From Conexibacter sp. CPCC 205762 (GTDB taxonomy: Bacteria; Actinomycetota; Thermoleophilia; Solirubrobacterales; Solirubrobacteraceae), in the NCBI RefSeq assembly GCF_030646155.1, contig NZ_JAUTDN010000018.1:34478-98477 (forward strand): 64,000 nt of DNA. The letters are read 5' to 3'. The stretch's first letter is position 1, and each line of letters starts with the position of its first letter. The translations under genes were made by a program, and so were the position numbers. Of this stretch, positions 24,868 to 33,198 are shown one piece after another. Under the pieces are notes generated by a model, which saw only the letters and a program-made list of their open reading frames with translations, was not told the origin of the DNA and ran no database searches.

Positions 24868-25523
24868 AGGTCGACCGCGAACTCCGCGCCGGTCGCCTCG
24901 CGCACCTGCTCGACCGTGACGCCGGGCTGGGTCTCGACGAGGGTGATGCGGGGGCGGCCGTCGGGGGCGCGGGGGAAGTCGAAGACCGCCAGGTCGGTGA
25001 TCAGGCGGTCGACGACGGCGCGGCCGGTGAGCGGGAGGGCGCAGGACTCGACGACCTTGGAGGCGCCGTCGCGGCTGCGGTGCTCCATGATCACGACCGT
25101 GCGCTTGGCGCCGTGGACGAGGTCCATCGCGCCGCCCATGCCCTTGACCATCTTGCCGGGGATCATCCAGTTGGCGAGGTCGCCGCCGGCCGAGACCTCC
25201 ATGCCGCCGAGGATCGCGAGGTCGACGTGGCCGCCGCGGATCATCCCGAACGAGGCCGCGCTGTCGAAGTAGGAGTGGCCGGCGACGGCGGTGACCGTCT
25301 CCTTGCCGGCGTTGATCAGGTCGGCGTCGACCCCCTCCTCGGCCGGGTAGGGGCCGATCCCGAGCAGGCCGTTCTCCGACTGCAGCAGCACGCCCGGCCG
25401 CGCGGCGCCGGCGTCGGCCAGCAGCGTCGGCATGCCGATCCCGAGGTTGACGATCTGGCCGTCGGCGATCTCCTTCGCCGCGCGGGCGACGATCAGCGCG
25501 CGCGGGCTGATGGCAGCGCTCAT
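24864..25523 (-). CDS. scoB: 3-oxoacid CoA-transferase subunit B
   Basis: 219 aa. The family I CoA-transferase beta subunit is recognised by [12 protein letters not shown] and the catalytic-Glu motif [14 protein letters not shown], with [20 protein letters not shown] and [17 protein letters not shown]. With subunit A it transfers CoA from succinyl-CoA to acetoacetate or another 3-oxoacid; a 3-oxoadipate-specific PcaJ role cannot be excluded. It is second in a two-gene operon (four-base overlap). It converges on the GIY-YIG gene, with stops overlapping by four bases. Confidence 0.88.
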   Translation of the reverse strand: MSAAISPRALIVARAAKEIADGQIVNLGIGMPTLLADAGAARPGVLLQSENGLLGIGPYPAEEGVDADLINAGKETVTAVAGHSYFDSAASFGMIRGGHVDLAILGGMEVSAGGDLANWMIPGKMVKGMGGAMDLVHGAKRTVVIMEHRSRDGASKVVESCALPLTGRAVVDRLITDLAVFDFPRAPDGRPRITLVETQPGVTVEQVREATGAEFAVDL

Positions 25524-26224
25524 GCCGCCACCGCCACGGTGCGGCGCTCGATCGGCTTCTCGGCCACGGGTGCCTGGAATATCCGCTGGACGAACGCGGC
25601 GGGGGTGTGGATCGCGTCGCCGTCGAGCGCGCCGACCGGGACCAGCTGCTCGACCTCGGCGATCGTCACGCGCCCGGCCGCGGCGGCGAGCGGGTTGAAG
25701 TTGCGCGCGGTGCGGCGGAAGACGAGGTTGCCGAGCGCGTCGCCCTTCCACGCGCGCACGAGCGCGACATCGGCGACGATCGCGTGCTCGAGCAGGTGCT
25801 CGACGCCGCCGAACCAGCGCGTCTCCTTGCCGTCGGCGACCGGCGTGCCGGCGCCGGCGGGCGTGTAGAAGGCGGGGATCCCGGCGCCGCCCGCGCGCAG
25901 CCGCTCGGCGAGCGTGCCCTGCGGCACCAGCTCGACCTCCAGCTCGCCGGACAGGAACAGCCGCTCGAAGGTCTTGTTCTCGCCGACGTACGACGACACC
26001 ATTCGCGCGATCTGGCCGCTCTCCAGCAGCAGGCCGAGGCCGACGCCGTCGATCCCGCAGTTGTTGCTGACGACCGTCAGGCGGCGCGCGCCTTGGGCGC
26101 GCAGGGCGGCGATCGACGCCTGCGGGATCCCGCAGAGGCCGAATCCTCCGACCGCGACGGTCATCCCGTCCTCGATCGTCGCGACCGCCTCGGCGGCGTC
26201 CGCGACCACTTTCGTGCTCTCCAT
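25520..26224 (-). CDS. scoA: 3-oxoacid CoA-transferase subunit A
   Basis: 234 aa. Typical alpha-subunit motifs are [63 protein letters not shown] then TPAGAGT, and [17 protein letters not shown]. It works as a heteromer with the overlapping subunit B gene in ketone-body/acetoacetate use. The gene lies 72 bp from a divergent LysR regulator, its probable activator. It could supply the last step for acetoacetate made by the HMG-CoA-lyase-like locus at 10-20 kb (inference). Confidence 0.9.
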   Translation of the reverse strand: MESTKVVADAAEAVATIEDGMTVAVGGFGLCGIPQASIAALRAQGARRLTVVSNNCGIDGVGLGLLLESGQIARMVSSYVGENKTFERLFLSGELEVELVPQGTLAERLRAGGAGIPAFYTPAGAGTPVADGKETRWFGGVEHLLEHAIVADVALVRAWKGDALGNLVFRRTARNFNPLAAAAGRVTIAEVEQLVPVGALDGDAIHTPAAFVQRIFQAPVAEKPIERRTVAVAA

Positions 26225-26296
26225 GACAGGCGATCCTGCGTGCGTCGCACTCAGAAGTCCAATACCGAGATCGATCCAGTCTCATAAGCTTTGGCT

Positions 26297-27172
26297 ATGG
26301 AACTGCGGCAGTTGCGCTACCTCGTCGCGCTCGCCGACGAGCGTCACTTCACGCGCGCGGCGCTGCGCTGCCACGTCGCGCAGCCGGCGCTGTCGCAGCA
26401 GATCGGCAAGCTGGAGGGCGAGCTGGGCGTCGCGCTGGTCGAGCGCACGACCCGCCGCGTCGCGCTGACCGGCGCGGGCGAGGCGCTCGTCGCGCGCGCC
26501 CGCCGCGTGCTGGCGGAGCTGGACGCCGCCGACGCCGAGCTGCAGCAGCTGACCGGCCTGCTCGCCGGCCGCCTCACGATCGGCATCACGCAGACGCCCG
26601 GCCCGTTCGACCTGCTGCCGCTGCTGCGCCGCTTCCACAGATCGCACCCCGGCGTCGAGCTGGCGGTGCGCGAGGGGCTCAGCACCGACCTCGCCGACGA
26701 GCTGCGGGCTGGCGCGCTCGACGTCGCGCTGCTGTCGCGGCTGCCGGCGGCCGGGCGCGAGCGGCTGACGCTGCAGCCGCTGGCGAGCGAGCCGCTCGTC
26801 GCCGTGCTGCCGCCGGCCCACCGGCTCGCCGGCCGCAGACGGATCGACCTCGGCGAGCTGCGCGCGGAGCCGTTCGTCGTCTTCCACGACGGCGCGACGA
26901 TCCGCGAGGCGGTCGCGGCGGCGGCGCTGGCGGCCGGCTTCGCGCCGCGCGTCGCGTTCGAGATCCAGGAGGTCGGCCGCACGCGCGCGGTCGTCAGCGC
27001 CGGCCTCGGCGTCGCGGTCCTGCCGCGCTCCGACGCGACCGCCCCCGGCCCGCGCGTCGCGGTCGCCGAGCTGCGCCCGCGCCTGCGCCACGAGATCGCG
27101 CTCGCGACCCGCGCCGACGGCGCCCACACCCCGGCCGCGCAGGCGCTGCTGGCGCTGGCGGCGGCCGGCTGA
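26297..27172 (+). CDS. LysR family transcriptional regulator
   Basis: 291 aa. The winged HTH (MELRQLRYLVALADERHFTR, then AALRCHVAQPALSQQIGKLE) is standard LysR. The effector domain starts with GRLTIGITQTPGPFDLLPLL and contains PLVAVLPPAHRLAG and VSAGLGVAVLPRS. The ATG at 26297 gives the standard N-terminus; an in-frame TTG two codons earlier is not needed. Divergent orientation to the scoAB-type genes suggests it activates them in response to an organic acid. Confidence 0.88.
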   Translation: MELRQLRYLVALADERHFTRAALRCHVAQPALSQQIGKLEGELGVALVERTTRRVALTGAGEALVARARRVLAELDAADAELQQLTGLLAGRLTIGITQTPGPFDLLPLLRRFHRSHPGVELAVREGLSTDLADELRAGALDVALLSRLPAAGRERLTLQPLASEPLVAVLPPAHRLAGRRRIDLGELRAEPFVVFHDGATIREAVAAAALAAGFAPRVAFEIQEVGRTRAVVSAGLGVAVLPRSDATAPGPRVAVAELRPRLRHEIALATRADGAHTPAAQALLALAAAG

Positions 27173-27264
27173 ACGGCAACGTCAGGCGGGCAGAAATCCT
27201 CGGAGCCAGCGGACTCTGCATCCGAATGGCGCCGATGTGGATCGTCATGCTCTAAGTTCCGTTC

Positions 27265-27480
27265 ATGGCAGAGCCCAACGATCAGAAGTCGTGGATCAGA
27301 TATCTCCAAGACGAAGGTTGGGTCCATGAACGTGGGGGCAGCCATCAGGTCAAGATGACCAAGCCCTCATGCCGGCCGATCACCCTGCCGATGAATAAGG
27401 GCGAGCAGTACGCCAAAGGCATGAACGCTGCGATTCGGAAGCAGTCCACCGCGAACGATCCTTCTAAGCAGTCGGCTTGA
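27265..27480 (+). CDS. hicA: HicA-type mRNA interferase toxin
   Basis: 71 aa. The double-stranded-RNA-binding-like fold of HicA is recognised by LQDEGWVHERGGSHQVKMTK, where the His in GGSH is the catalytic residue, and RPITLPMNKGEQYAKGMNAA then IRKQ. HicA cleaves mRNA during stress and is neutralised by HicB, encoded directly downstream. Base composition is clearly lower in GC than the surroundings, suggesting recent acquisition. It begins 92 bp after the LysR gene with its own AT-richer upstream region. Confidence 0.88.
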   Translation: MAEPNDQKSWIRYLQDEGWVHERGGSHQVKMTKPSCRPITLPMNKGEQYAKGMNAAIRKQSTANDPSKQSA

Positions 27481-27506
27481 TCGCGTGCCCTAAGATGAGA
27501 GGACAG

Positions 27507-27743
27507 ATGCCCTCCACCAAAGAGATCCCCGTGAAGATCCACTTCGAAGACGGCTCCATGTGGGCGACCGTTGACGATATGCCTGGTGTCTTCGCAACCG
27601 GCGATACGCTCGAAGAGTTGCGCGGGAGCCTTTCCGAAGGTATCTCGCTCTATCTCGCTGAGAACGGTCAGGACGCACCTCCTGTTGACGTGACGTCCCT
27701 CGCCCCCGCCGAGACGCACACACAGGCCGCGCTGGCCTGTTGA
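27507..27743 (+). CDS. hicB: HicB-type antitoxin
   Basis: 78 aa from ATG 27507, which follows an AGAGGA ribosome-binding stretch. ATG 27495 and the overlapping TTG 27477 are alternative starts. The partial RNase-H-like HicB fold is seen in VKIHFEDGSMWATVDDMPGV then FATGDTLEELRGSLSEGISL. The protein is short and ends soon after this fold, so no C-terminal DNA-binding domain is visible. It neutralises the HicA toxin encoded upstream. A strong terminator follows. Confidence 0.85.
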   Translation: MPSTKEIPVKIHFEDGSMWATVDDMPGVFATGDTLEELRGSLSEGISLYLAENGQDAPPVDVTSLAPAETHTQAALAC

Positions 27744-27767
27744 TCCTGAACTTCAGATGGTGATTGC

Positions 27768-27796
27768 GAGAGGCCCTGATCGGGCCTCTCTTCTTT
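27768..27796 (+). terminator. Rho-independent terminator after hicAB
   Basis: GAGAGGCCC (27768-27776) and GGGCCTCTC (27782-27790) form a perfect 9-bp stem with a TGATC loop, followed by TTCTTT. It is the only textbook intrinsic terminator with a T run in the window and probably came in with the HicAB module. Confidence 0.9.
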
Positions 27797-27821
27797 AACT
27801 CGAGGCAGCGCTGGCGGCGGG

Positions 27822-30803
27822 CTAGCCGGTCCAGTCGCGCACAAGCTCGGTGCGGGAGCGGACGCCGAGCTTGCGGTAGGCGAGCCGCAGGTGGTGCTCG
27901 ACGGTGCGGGGGGAGAGGAACAGCGCCTCGGCGATCTCGCGGTTGGTGGCGCCGCCGGCGACGAGGCGGCAGACCTCGCGCTCGCGGGCGGTCAGCTCGT
28001 CGGCGCCGGCGAGCGTGGCGGCGGGCTCGCCGGCGGCGGTGCCGCGGGCGCCCGCGCTCGCGCCGCCGGGAGCGCCCGCGCCGCGGCCGGAGCCGGCGCG
28101 CTGCTGCCTGCGCTTGCCCCCGCAGGCGACCAGCTCGGCGCCCGAGCGGGTCTCCCAGGGGGCGGCACCCAGTTCGGCGAAGGTGGCGTGGGCGGCTGAC
28201 AGCAGGGCGCGGGCGTCGCTGCGGCGGCGGGCGCGGCGCAGGCGCTCGCCGAACGCGAGCTGGGTGCGGGCCAGCTCGAACGGCAGCGTCACGCGCGCGT
28301 GCGCGGCGAGCGACTCGGCCAGCAGTGCGTCGAGCTGCGAATCGTCCGCCAGCAGGGCGCGGCAGCGGGCGGTCGCCGCGGCGGCCCAGGCGCCCTCGGT
28401 GCGGCGGGCGTCCTCGGCCAGCTCGTCGACGACGACCGCGGCCTCCTCGGGCCGGCCGCAGCGCACCAGCGCCTCGGCCAGGTCGGCCTCGGTGTAGAGC
28501 ATCGAGGGGTCGGTCCAGCCGATCGCGCGCGCGTGCTCGCGTGCGCGCCGGAGATGGACGACCGCGCGCTCCGCGTCGCCCTCGCCGAGCGCCAGCTGCC
28601 CGAGCGCCTGCTCTGCGCAGGCGAGCGTCGTCGTCACCTGCAGCGCGCTGCCCTGCTCCAGCACGCGCGCGGCGTGGGCGGCCGTCGCGGCGGCGTTGCC
28701 GCGCTGGCACTCCAGCAGCGCGTACATGGCGGAGGCGAACGAGGCGGCGAACCCTCTGACGCCGCCGTCGTCGGCGATCGCGACCGCCTCGGCGGCGCAG
28801 GCCTCGGCGCGGTCCCAGTTGCCGCGGCGGCGGTGGAGGCCCGAGTGGACCGCCAGCGGCAGCGCGAGCGCGTCGACGGCGCCGTGCTCGCGCGCGCGGC
28901 GCGTCAGCATCGTCAGGCGCGCGTCGGCCTCCTCGTGATCCTCCATCCAGACGTGGCAGAGCGCCGCGACCGACAGCAGGTCGTGCAGCGGCCCGACCGG
29001 GTCGATCTGCTCCAGCGCCGCCCGCTGGCTGAGCAGCAGCGCGCGCGCCTCGCGGTGCTCGGCGAGCGCGACCAGCGCCTGCGCGTGGAGCGTCTGCGGG
29101 ATCACCTTCATCGCCTCGGGCACGAGCGCGGTCGTGCGGTCGGTCAGCCGCACCAGCCGCGCGACCGAGCCGCGCGAGACGAGCGCGACGCAGGCCTGGA
29201 TCAGCAGCATGCTGGCGCGGCCGGGATCGCTGCCCTCGATCGCGTCGGCCTCCGCCTCGAGCATCTCGTAGGCCTCGGCCGGCTGGCCGGCCTGGAGGAT
29301 CGCCATCCCGCGCAGCAGCTGCACGTCGGCGCGGCGGCCGGGCTCCGCGGCGGCCGCCAGCAGCGGGTCGAGCAGCCGCAGCGCGCGCTCGGGATCGCCG
29401 GCGACGGTCGCGGCCGCGGCGGCGGCGAGCGTGCGGTTGGTCGCGGTGACGGGGTCGGGCGTCAGCTCGGCGGCGCGCTGGAACATCGTCGAGGCGGTCG
29501 CGGGCGCGCCGCGGCGGCGGGCGTCGACCGCGAGCGCCTCCAGCTCGGCCGCGAGCGGCTCGTCGACGGCGGTCGCGGCGACGGCGCGATGCCAGGCGCG
29601 GCGCGGCTCGTCGGTGACCGCCGCGAGCGTCAGATGCGCGCGGCGCCGGCGGCTCGGCGAGGCCGCGTGGTAGACGGCCGAGCGGATCGACGGGTGGCTG
29701 AAGCGCACCAGCCGCGGCGACAGCGCCAGCAGCCCCGCGTCCTCCGCGGGCGCGAGCGCGTCGAGGCCGCCGGCCTCCGGCGCGGGCGCGGGGGCGACGG
29801 GCGCAGGCGCGGGGGCGCCGTCTGCCACGCGCAGCGCGGCGGCCAGCGCGACCGCGTCCCCGTCCGCGCTCGTCGCGGCCAGCAGCAGTGCATCGCGCGC
29901 GGGCTCGGGCAGGGCGGCGACGCGGGCGGCGGCGAGGCGCTGGAGGCGCTCGCCGGCGGGGAGCGGGAACGGGAGGACGGCGAGGCCCTCGCGCTGGTCG
30001 GCGGTCAGCTGGGCCGGCGCCTCGACGAGCGCGAGCGGGTTGCCGCCGACGGCGTCGACGAGCGCCTCCGCGACCGCGGCGCTGACGCCCTGGCGGCGCG
30101 CGAGCGTGAGCGCGTCGGGGCGCGACAGGTCGCGCAGCGGCAGCAGCGGCACGCCCGGCCACGCCGGCTGCGGGCCGTCGCGCAGCGAGCGCACGACGAT
30201 CACGCCGACGCCGATCCGCCACGCGCGCCGCGCGACGAACTGGACCGCCCCGCGCGAAGCCGGATCGAGCCACTGGACGTCGTCGACCAGCAGCGCCAGC
30301 GGCTCCCGCCGCGCGGCCTCCTCCAGCAGCGCCAGCGCCGCTCGCGCGAGCACGACCGGCGGCGCCTCGCCAGTCGCGCCGCCCTTTGCAACACCCGCGC
30401 CGCGCTTGGCGTCACCTGCGCCGCCGTTTGCGTCATCCGCGCCGCGCTTTGCGTCACCCGCGCCGCCGTTTGCGTCATCCGCGCCCGCGTCGAGCGCGAG
30501 CGCCTCGCGCAGCACGCCCGCGTCGCGCGCGGGGAGCGCCGGGAGCAGGGCGACCAAGGGCAGCAACAGCTCGCCCAACCCTGCCAGCGGCAGGTCCAGC
30601 TCGCTCTCGACGCCGGTCGCCTCCAGCACGCGCAGGCCGTCGTGGGGGAGGGCGGTGAGCAGGGCGCTCTTGCCGGTGCCGGGCTCGCCTTCGAGCAGCA
30701 ACGCGCCGCCGCGGCCGGCGCGCGCCTCGGTCAGCAGTGCGGTCAGCTGGGCCAGCTCGTCGTCGCGACCGACGAGCGGGCTCTGGTCGGCAGCCCCCGG
30801 CAT
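27822..30803 (-). CDS. LuxR-family LAL regulator (ATPase plus C-terminal HTH)
   Basis: 993 aa. The N-terminal AAA-type module has Walker A GEPGTGKSALL (about residue 40) and Walker B ALLVDDVQWLD. A long TPR-like helical middle follows (many EA-LL-A helices). The C-terminal LuxR HTH is LTAREREVCRLVAGGATNRE then IAEALFLSPRTVEHHLRLAY and RKLGVRS. LAL proteins are ATP-dependent transcription activators, often of secondary or carbohydrate metabolism. Between Walker A and B (about residues 106-145) lies an in-frame tandem repeat of 7-residue units (GADDANG/GAGDAKR), encoded by a 21-bp repeat. No obvious target is adjacent; the divergent gene encodes an RTX-type secreted protein. Confidence 0.9.
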   Translation of the reverse strand: MPGAADQSPLVGRDDELAQLTALLTEARAGRGGALLLEGEPGTGKSALLTALPHDGLRVLEATGVESELDLPLAGLGELLLPLVALLPALPARDAGVLREALALDAGADDANGGAGDAKRGADDANGGAGDAKRGAGVAKGGATGEAPPVVLARAALALLEEAARREPLALLVDDVQWLDPASRGAVQFVARRAWRIGVGVIVVRSLRDGPQPAWPGVPLLPLRDLSRPDALTLARRQGVSAAVAEALVDAVGGNPLALVEAPAQLTADQREGLAVLPFPLPAGERLQRLAAARVAALPEPARDALLLAATSADGDAVALAAALRVADGAPAPAPVAPAPAPEAGGLDALAPAEDAGLLALSPRLVRFSHPSIRSAVYHAASPSRRRRAHLTLAAVTDEPRRAWHRAVAATAVDEPLAAELEALAVDARRRGAPATASTMFQRAAELTPDPVTATNRTLAAAAAATVAGDPERALRLLDPLLAAAAEPGRRADVQLLRGMAILQAGQPAEAYEMLEAEADAIEGSDPGRASMLLIQACVALVSRGSVARLVRLTDRTTALVPEAMKVIPQTLHAQALVALAEHREARALLLSQRAALEQIDPVGPLHDLLSVAALCHVWMEDHEEADARLTMLTRRAREHGAVDALALPLAVHSGLHRRRGNWDRAEACAAEAVAIADDGGVRGFAASFASAMYALLECQRGNAAATAAHAARVLEQGSALQVTTTLACAEQALGQLALGEGDAERAVVHLRRAREHARAIGWTDPSMLYTEADLAEALVRCGRPEEAAVVVDELAEDARRTEGAWAAAATARCRALLADDSQLDALLAESLAAHARVTLPFELARTQLAFGERLRRARRRSDARALLSAAHATFAELGAAPWETRSGAELVACGGKRRQQRAGSGRGAGAPGGASAGARGTAAGEPAATLAGADELTAREREVCRLVAGGATNREIAEALFLSPRTVEHHLRLAYRKLGVRSRTELVRDWTG
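30381..30485 (-). repeat. 21-bp tandem repeat in the LAL regulator gene
   Basis: Five 21-bp units begin at 30381, 30402, 30423, 30444 and 30465 (plus-strand coordinates). Read on the coding strand each begins GGCGCGGATGACGCAA or a close variant. The unit encodes seven residues, so copy-number change preserves the frame. The same 16-base core occurs in a repeat at 44708-44812 in an unrelated gene. Confidence 0.9.
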
Positions 30804-30873
30804 CGGCCCGGAAGCCTACGTGGCATGCGAGCATCCGTGGTCCTACGGATGCGGAGAGCGGACCGGTCGGGCG

Positions 30874-32448
30874 ATGATCGCGCGCATGATCCGACCGCTG
30901 CTCGCGGTGATCCTCGGCCTTGCCGCCGCCGCGCTGCTGTGCGCGTCGACCGCCTCGGCCACGATCACGCTCACCTACTCCGGCACCACGATCGGGATCC
31001 AGGGAACCGGCGACAACGCCACCTACCTCGGGTTCGACAACGGCAGAACCACCGTCACGGTGCGCAACTCGACCGGCGTGGTGAACAGCAGCGGCGGCGC
31101 CTGCGTCGAGGAGGTCGTCGTCCCGCTCGGCAGCTACTTCCACTGCCCCGGCGCCGCGACGGCGCTGAGCGCGAGCTACGGCGCCGGCTTCGACCACCTG
31201 CAGCTCGAAGGCGTCTGCATCCCGTCGATCACGGCGACGATGGGCGACGGCACGAACGAGTTCATGCGGCCCGACGGCTGCCCGGCCGACCAGCTCGCGA
31301 CGATCACCGGCGGCAGCGGCTACGACTGGTTCGTCGGCGGCAACGGGCCCGACCACTTCATCGGCCTCGGCGGCGACGACGAGCTGCGCGGCCACGGCGG
31401 CGACGACATCCTCGAGGGCGGCGAGGGCAACGACAAGCTGTGGGGCGAGGACGGCAACGACACCGTGCTCGGGCAGGGCGGCAACGACAGACTGCGCGGC
31501 GACGCCGGCAACGACACGATCGCCGGCGGCGACGGCGACGACCAGATCGGCACCGACGACGTCGGCGGCGGCGCCGACGACATCAGCGGCGGCGCCGGCT
31601 CCGACTACCTCGACTTCGACGCGCACCCGGGCGGGATCTCGATCACGCTCGACGGGGCCGCCAACGACGGCGCCCCCGGCGAGGGCGACAACGTCCACGA
31701 CGACTTCGAGAGAATCTACGGCTCGCGCGGCAACGACACGTTCGTCGGCGGCCCCGGCAACGACGTCTTCAACGGCGGCAGCGGTGCCGACACGATCCAC
31801 GGCGGCCCCGGCAACGACGAGCTGACCGGCGGCTCGGATGCCGACCAGGTCTTCGGCGACGCCGGCAACGACACGCTCTACGGCGGCGAGAGCGACGACG
31901 TCGTCGACGGCGGCCCCGGCCGCGACAGCCTCTTCGGCGACTACTCGGCCTGCTCGTCGTGGAGCTGCCCGGCCGGCAACGACACGCTGCTGGCGCGCGA
32001 CGGCGAGGGCGACGCGGTCAACTGCGGCGCCGGCGCCGACATCGCGACCGTCGACGCGGTCGACACGATCTCCCAGGACGGCTTCATGCTGTGCGAGACG
32101 ATCGACCGCGCGGCCGCGCCGGCACCCGATCCGCAGCCGAGAGGGGGCGGTGGCGGCGGTGGCGGCGGCGGGACGACGACCTCGCCCTTGAGAGCGGCAA
32201 GCGCGAGAGGCGGCGCCCGCCGCGTCACCGTCACGGTCACGCTGCGCAGAGCCGCGACGGTCACGATCACGGTCACCAGGAGCGGCGCCCGCAGAGCGCT
32301 CGGCACGGTCAAGCTGAAGGCGAAGAAGGCCGGCAAGCTGACGACGACGATCAGACGCGTCGGTCGCAAGCCGCTCAAGCCCGGCAGATACAAGCTCGTC
32401 GTGAAGGTCGGCAAGACCTCCAAGACCTTCACGGTGAAGGTGCGCTAG
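30874..32448 (+). CDS. Secreted RTX-type (haemolysin-type calcium-binding repeat) protein
   Basis: 524 aa (ATG 30886 would give 520). The signal peptide MIRPLLAVILGLAAAALLCA ends near ASA. Residues about 150-225 and 285-355 hold some 16 glycine/aspartate nonapeptides of the type GGxGNDxLx (for example GGEGNDKLW, GDAGNDTIA, GGPGNDELT). These form a calcium-bound parallel beta-roll. A Gly-rich linker and a strand-rich basic C-terminal domain follow, like that of the secreted protein at 1784-3085. RTX proteins usually leave Gram-negative cells by type I secretion, but this one has a Sec signal and no exporter genes nearby. Its function may be structural. Confidence 0.82.
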   Translation: MIARMIRPLLAVILGLAAAALLCASTASATITLTYSGTTIGIQGTGDNATYLGFDNGRTTVTVRNSTGVVNSSGGACVEEVVVPLGSYFHCPGAATALSASYGAGFDHLQLEGVCIPSITATMGDGTNEFMRPDGCPADQLATITGGSGYDWFVGGNGPDHFIGLGGDDELRGHGGDDILEGGEGNDKLWGEDGNDTVLGQGGNDRLRGDAGNDTIAGGDGDDQIGTDDVGGGADDISGGAGSDYLDFDAHPGGISITLDGAANDGAPGEGDNVHDDFERIYGSRGNDTFVGGPGNDVFNGGSGADTIHGGPGNDELTGGSDADQVFGDAGNDTLYGGESDDVVDGGPGRDSLFGDYSACSSWSCPAGNDTLLARDGEGDAVNCGAGADIATVDAVDTISQDGFMLCETIDRAAAPAPDPQPRGGGGGGGGGGTTTSPLRAASARGGARRVTVTVTLRRAATVTITVTRSGARRALGTVKLKAKKAGKLTTTIRRVGRKPLKPGRYKLVVKVGKTSKTFTVKVR

Positions 32449-33188
32449 CCGCCGCGGTTGTGGTTGACGACCTCGACGTTGTGCCCGTCGGGGTCGAGCA
32501 CGAAGGCGCCGTAGTAGCCGGGGTGGTAGACGGCGCGCTCGCCTGGCGCGCCGTGGTCCTCGTAGCCGGCCGCGATCGCGGCGGCGTGGAAGGCGCGCAC
32601 CGTCTCGTCCTCGCGTGCGGGGAAGGCGATGTGGACGTGCTCGGTCAGCGGCCGCTCGTCGCGCACGAACGAGAAGCTGAAGTCGCTGCCGCCGAAGCCG
32701 ACGTACTGCGGCTCCTCGTGCGTCAGCTCGACCCCGGCGTGCGGGGCGATCGTCGCGTAGAAGCGGCCGGAGGCCTGCGGGTCGCGGACGCGGAAGCGGA
32801 GGTGGTCGATGCTGCCGACGGGGACCGTCTGCGGGCGGTCGATCAGCATCGCCTCGACGCTGTTGCCGTCGGGGTCGAGCAGGAAGGCGCCGTAGTAGCT
32901 CGGGTGGTACTGGGCGCGCGGGCCGGGCTCGCCGTCGGAGCGGTAGCCGGCGTCGACGCCGGCCTGCCAGAAGGCGTCGACCTGCGCGGCGTCGCCGGCG
33001 CGGAAGCCGATGTGGAGGCCGCGGGTGACCGGGTGCTCGCCGTCGGTCGGGCCGATGTCCCAGTCCTCCCACTCGACCAGCGTTGCGTCCGCGTGGCCGG
33101 GCTCGACGCCCAGCTCGCTCAGCACGGTGCGATAGAAGCGCTCGGAGGCCGCGAGGTCCGAGACGGCGATGCCGACGTGATCGAACAT
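32445..33188 (-). CDS. Tandem glyoxalase/VOC-domain protein
   Basis: 247 aa made of two vicinal-oxygen-chelate modules of about 120 residues. The first is MFDHVGIAVSDLAASERFYR through SYYGAFLLDPDGNSVEAML. The second is SIDHLRFRVRDPQASGRFYA through GYYGAFVLDPDGHNVEVVNH. The paired HxGI / DPDGxxxE positions can hold a metal ion. Such two-domain proteins act as dioxygenase- or glyoxalase-like enzymes or bind antibiotics; no substrate can be assigned. Its stop overlaps that of the convergent RTX gene by four bases, and the alpha/beta hydrolase gene lies 10 bp upstream, so the two may be co-transcribed. Confidence 0.82.
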   Translation of the reverse strand: MFDHVGIAVSDLAASERFYRTVLSELGVEPGHADATLVEWEDWDIGPTDGEHPVTRGLHIGFRAGDAAQVDAFWQAGVDAGYRSDGEPGPRAQYHPSYYGAFLLDPDGNSVEAMLIDRPQTVPVGSIDHLRFRVRDPQASGRFYATIAPHAGVELTHEEPQYVGFGGSDFSFSFVRDERPLTEHVHIAFPAREDETVRAFHAAAIAAGYEDHGAPGERAVYHPGYYGAFVLDPDGHNVEVVNHNRGG

Positions 33189-33198
33189 GTGGCGGAGG

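Noticed and set aside
26225..26296. LysR-type T-N11-A operator between the LysR gene and the CoA-transferase genes
   Set aside because: Several weak matches exist but no clear symmetric box stands out; not reported as a feature.
30381..30485. Possible CRISPR or regulatory iteron array
   Set aside because: The 21-bp units abut each other and lie in frame within a coding sequence.
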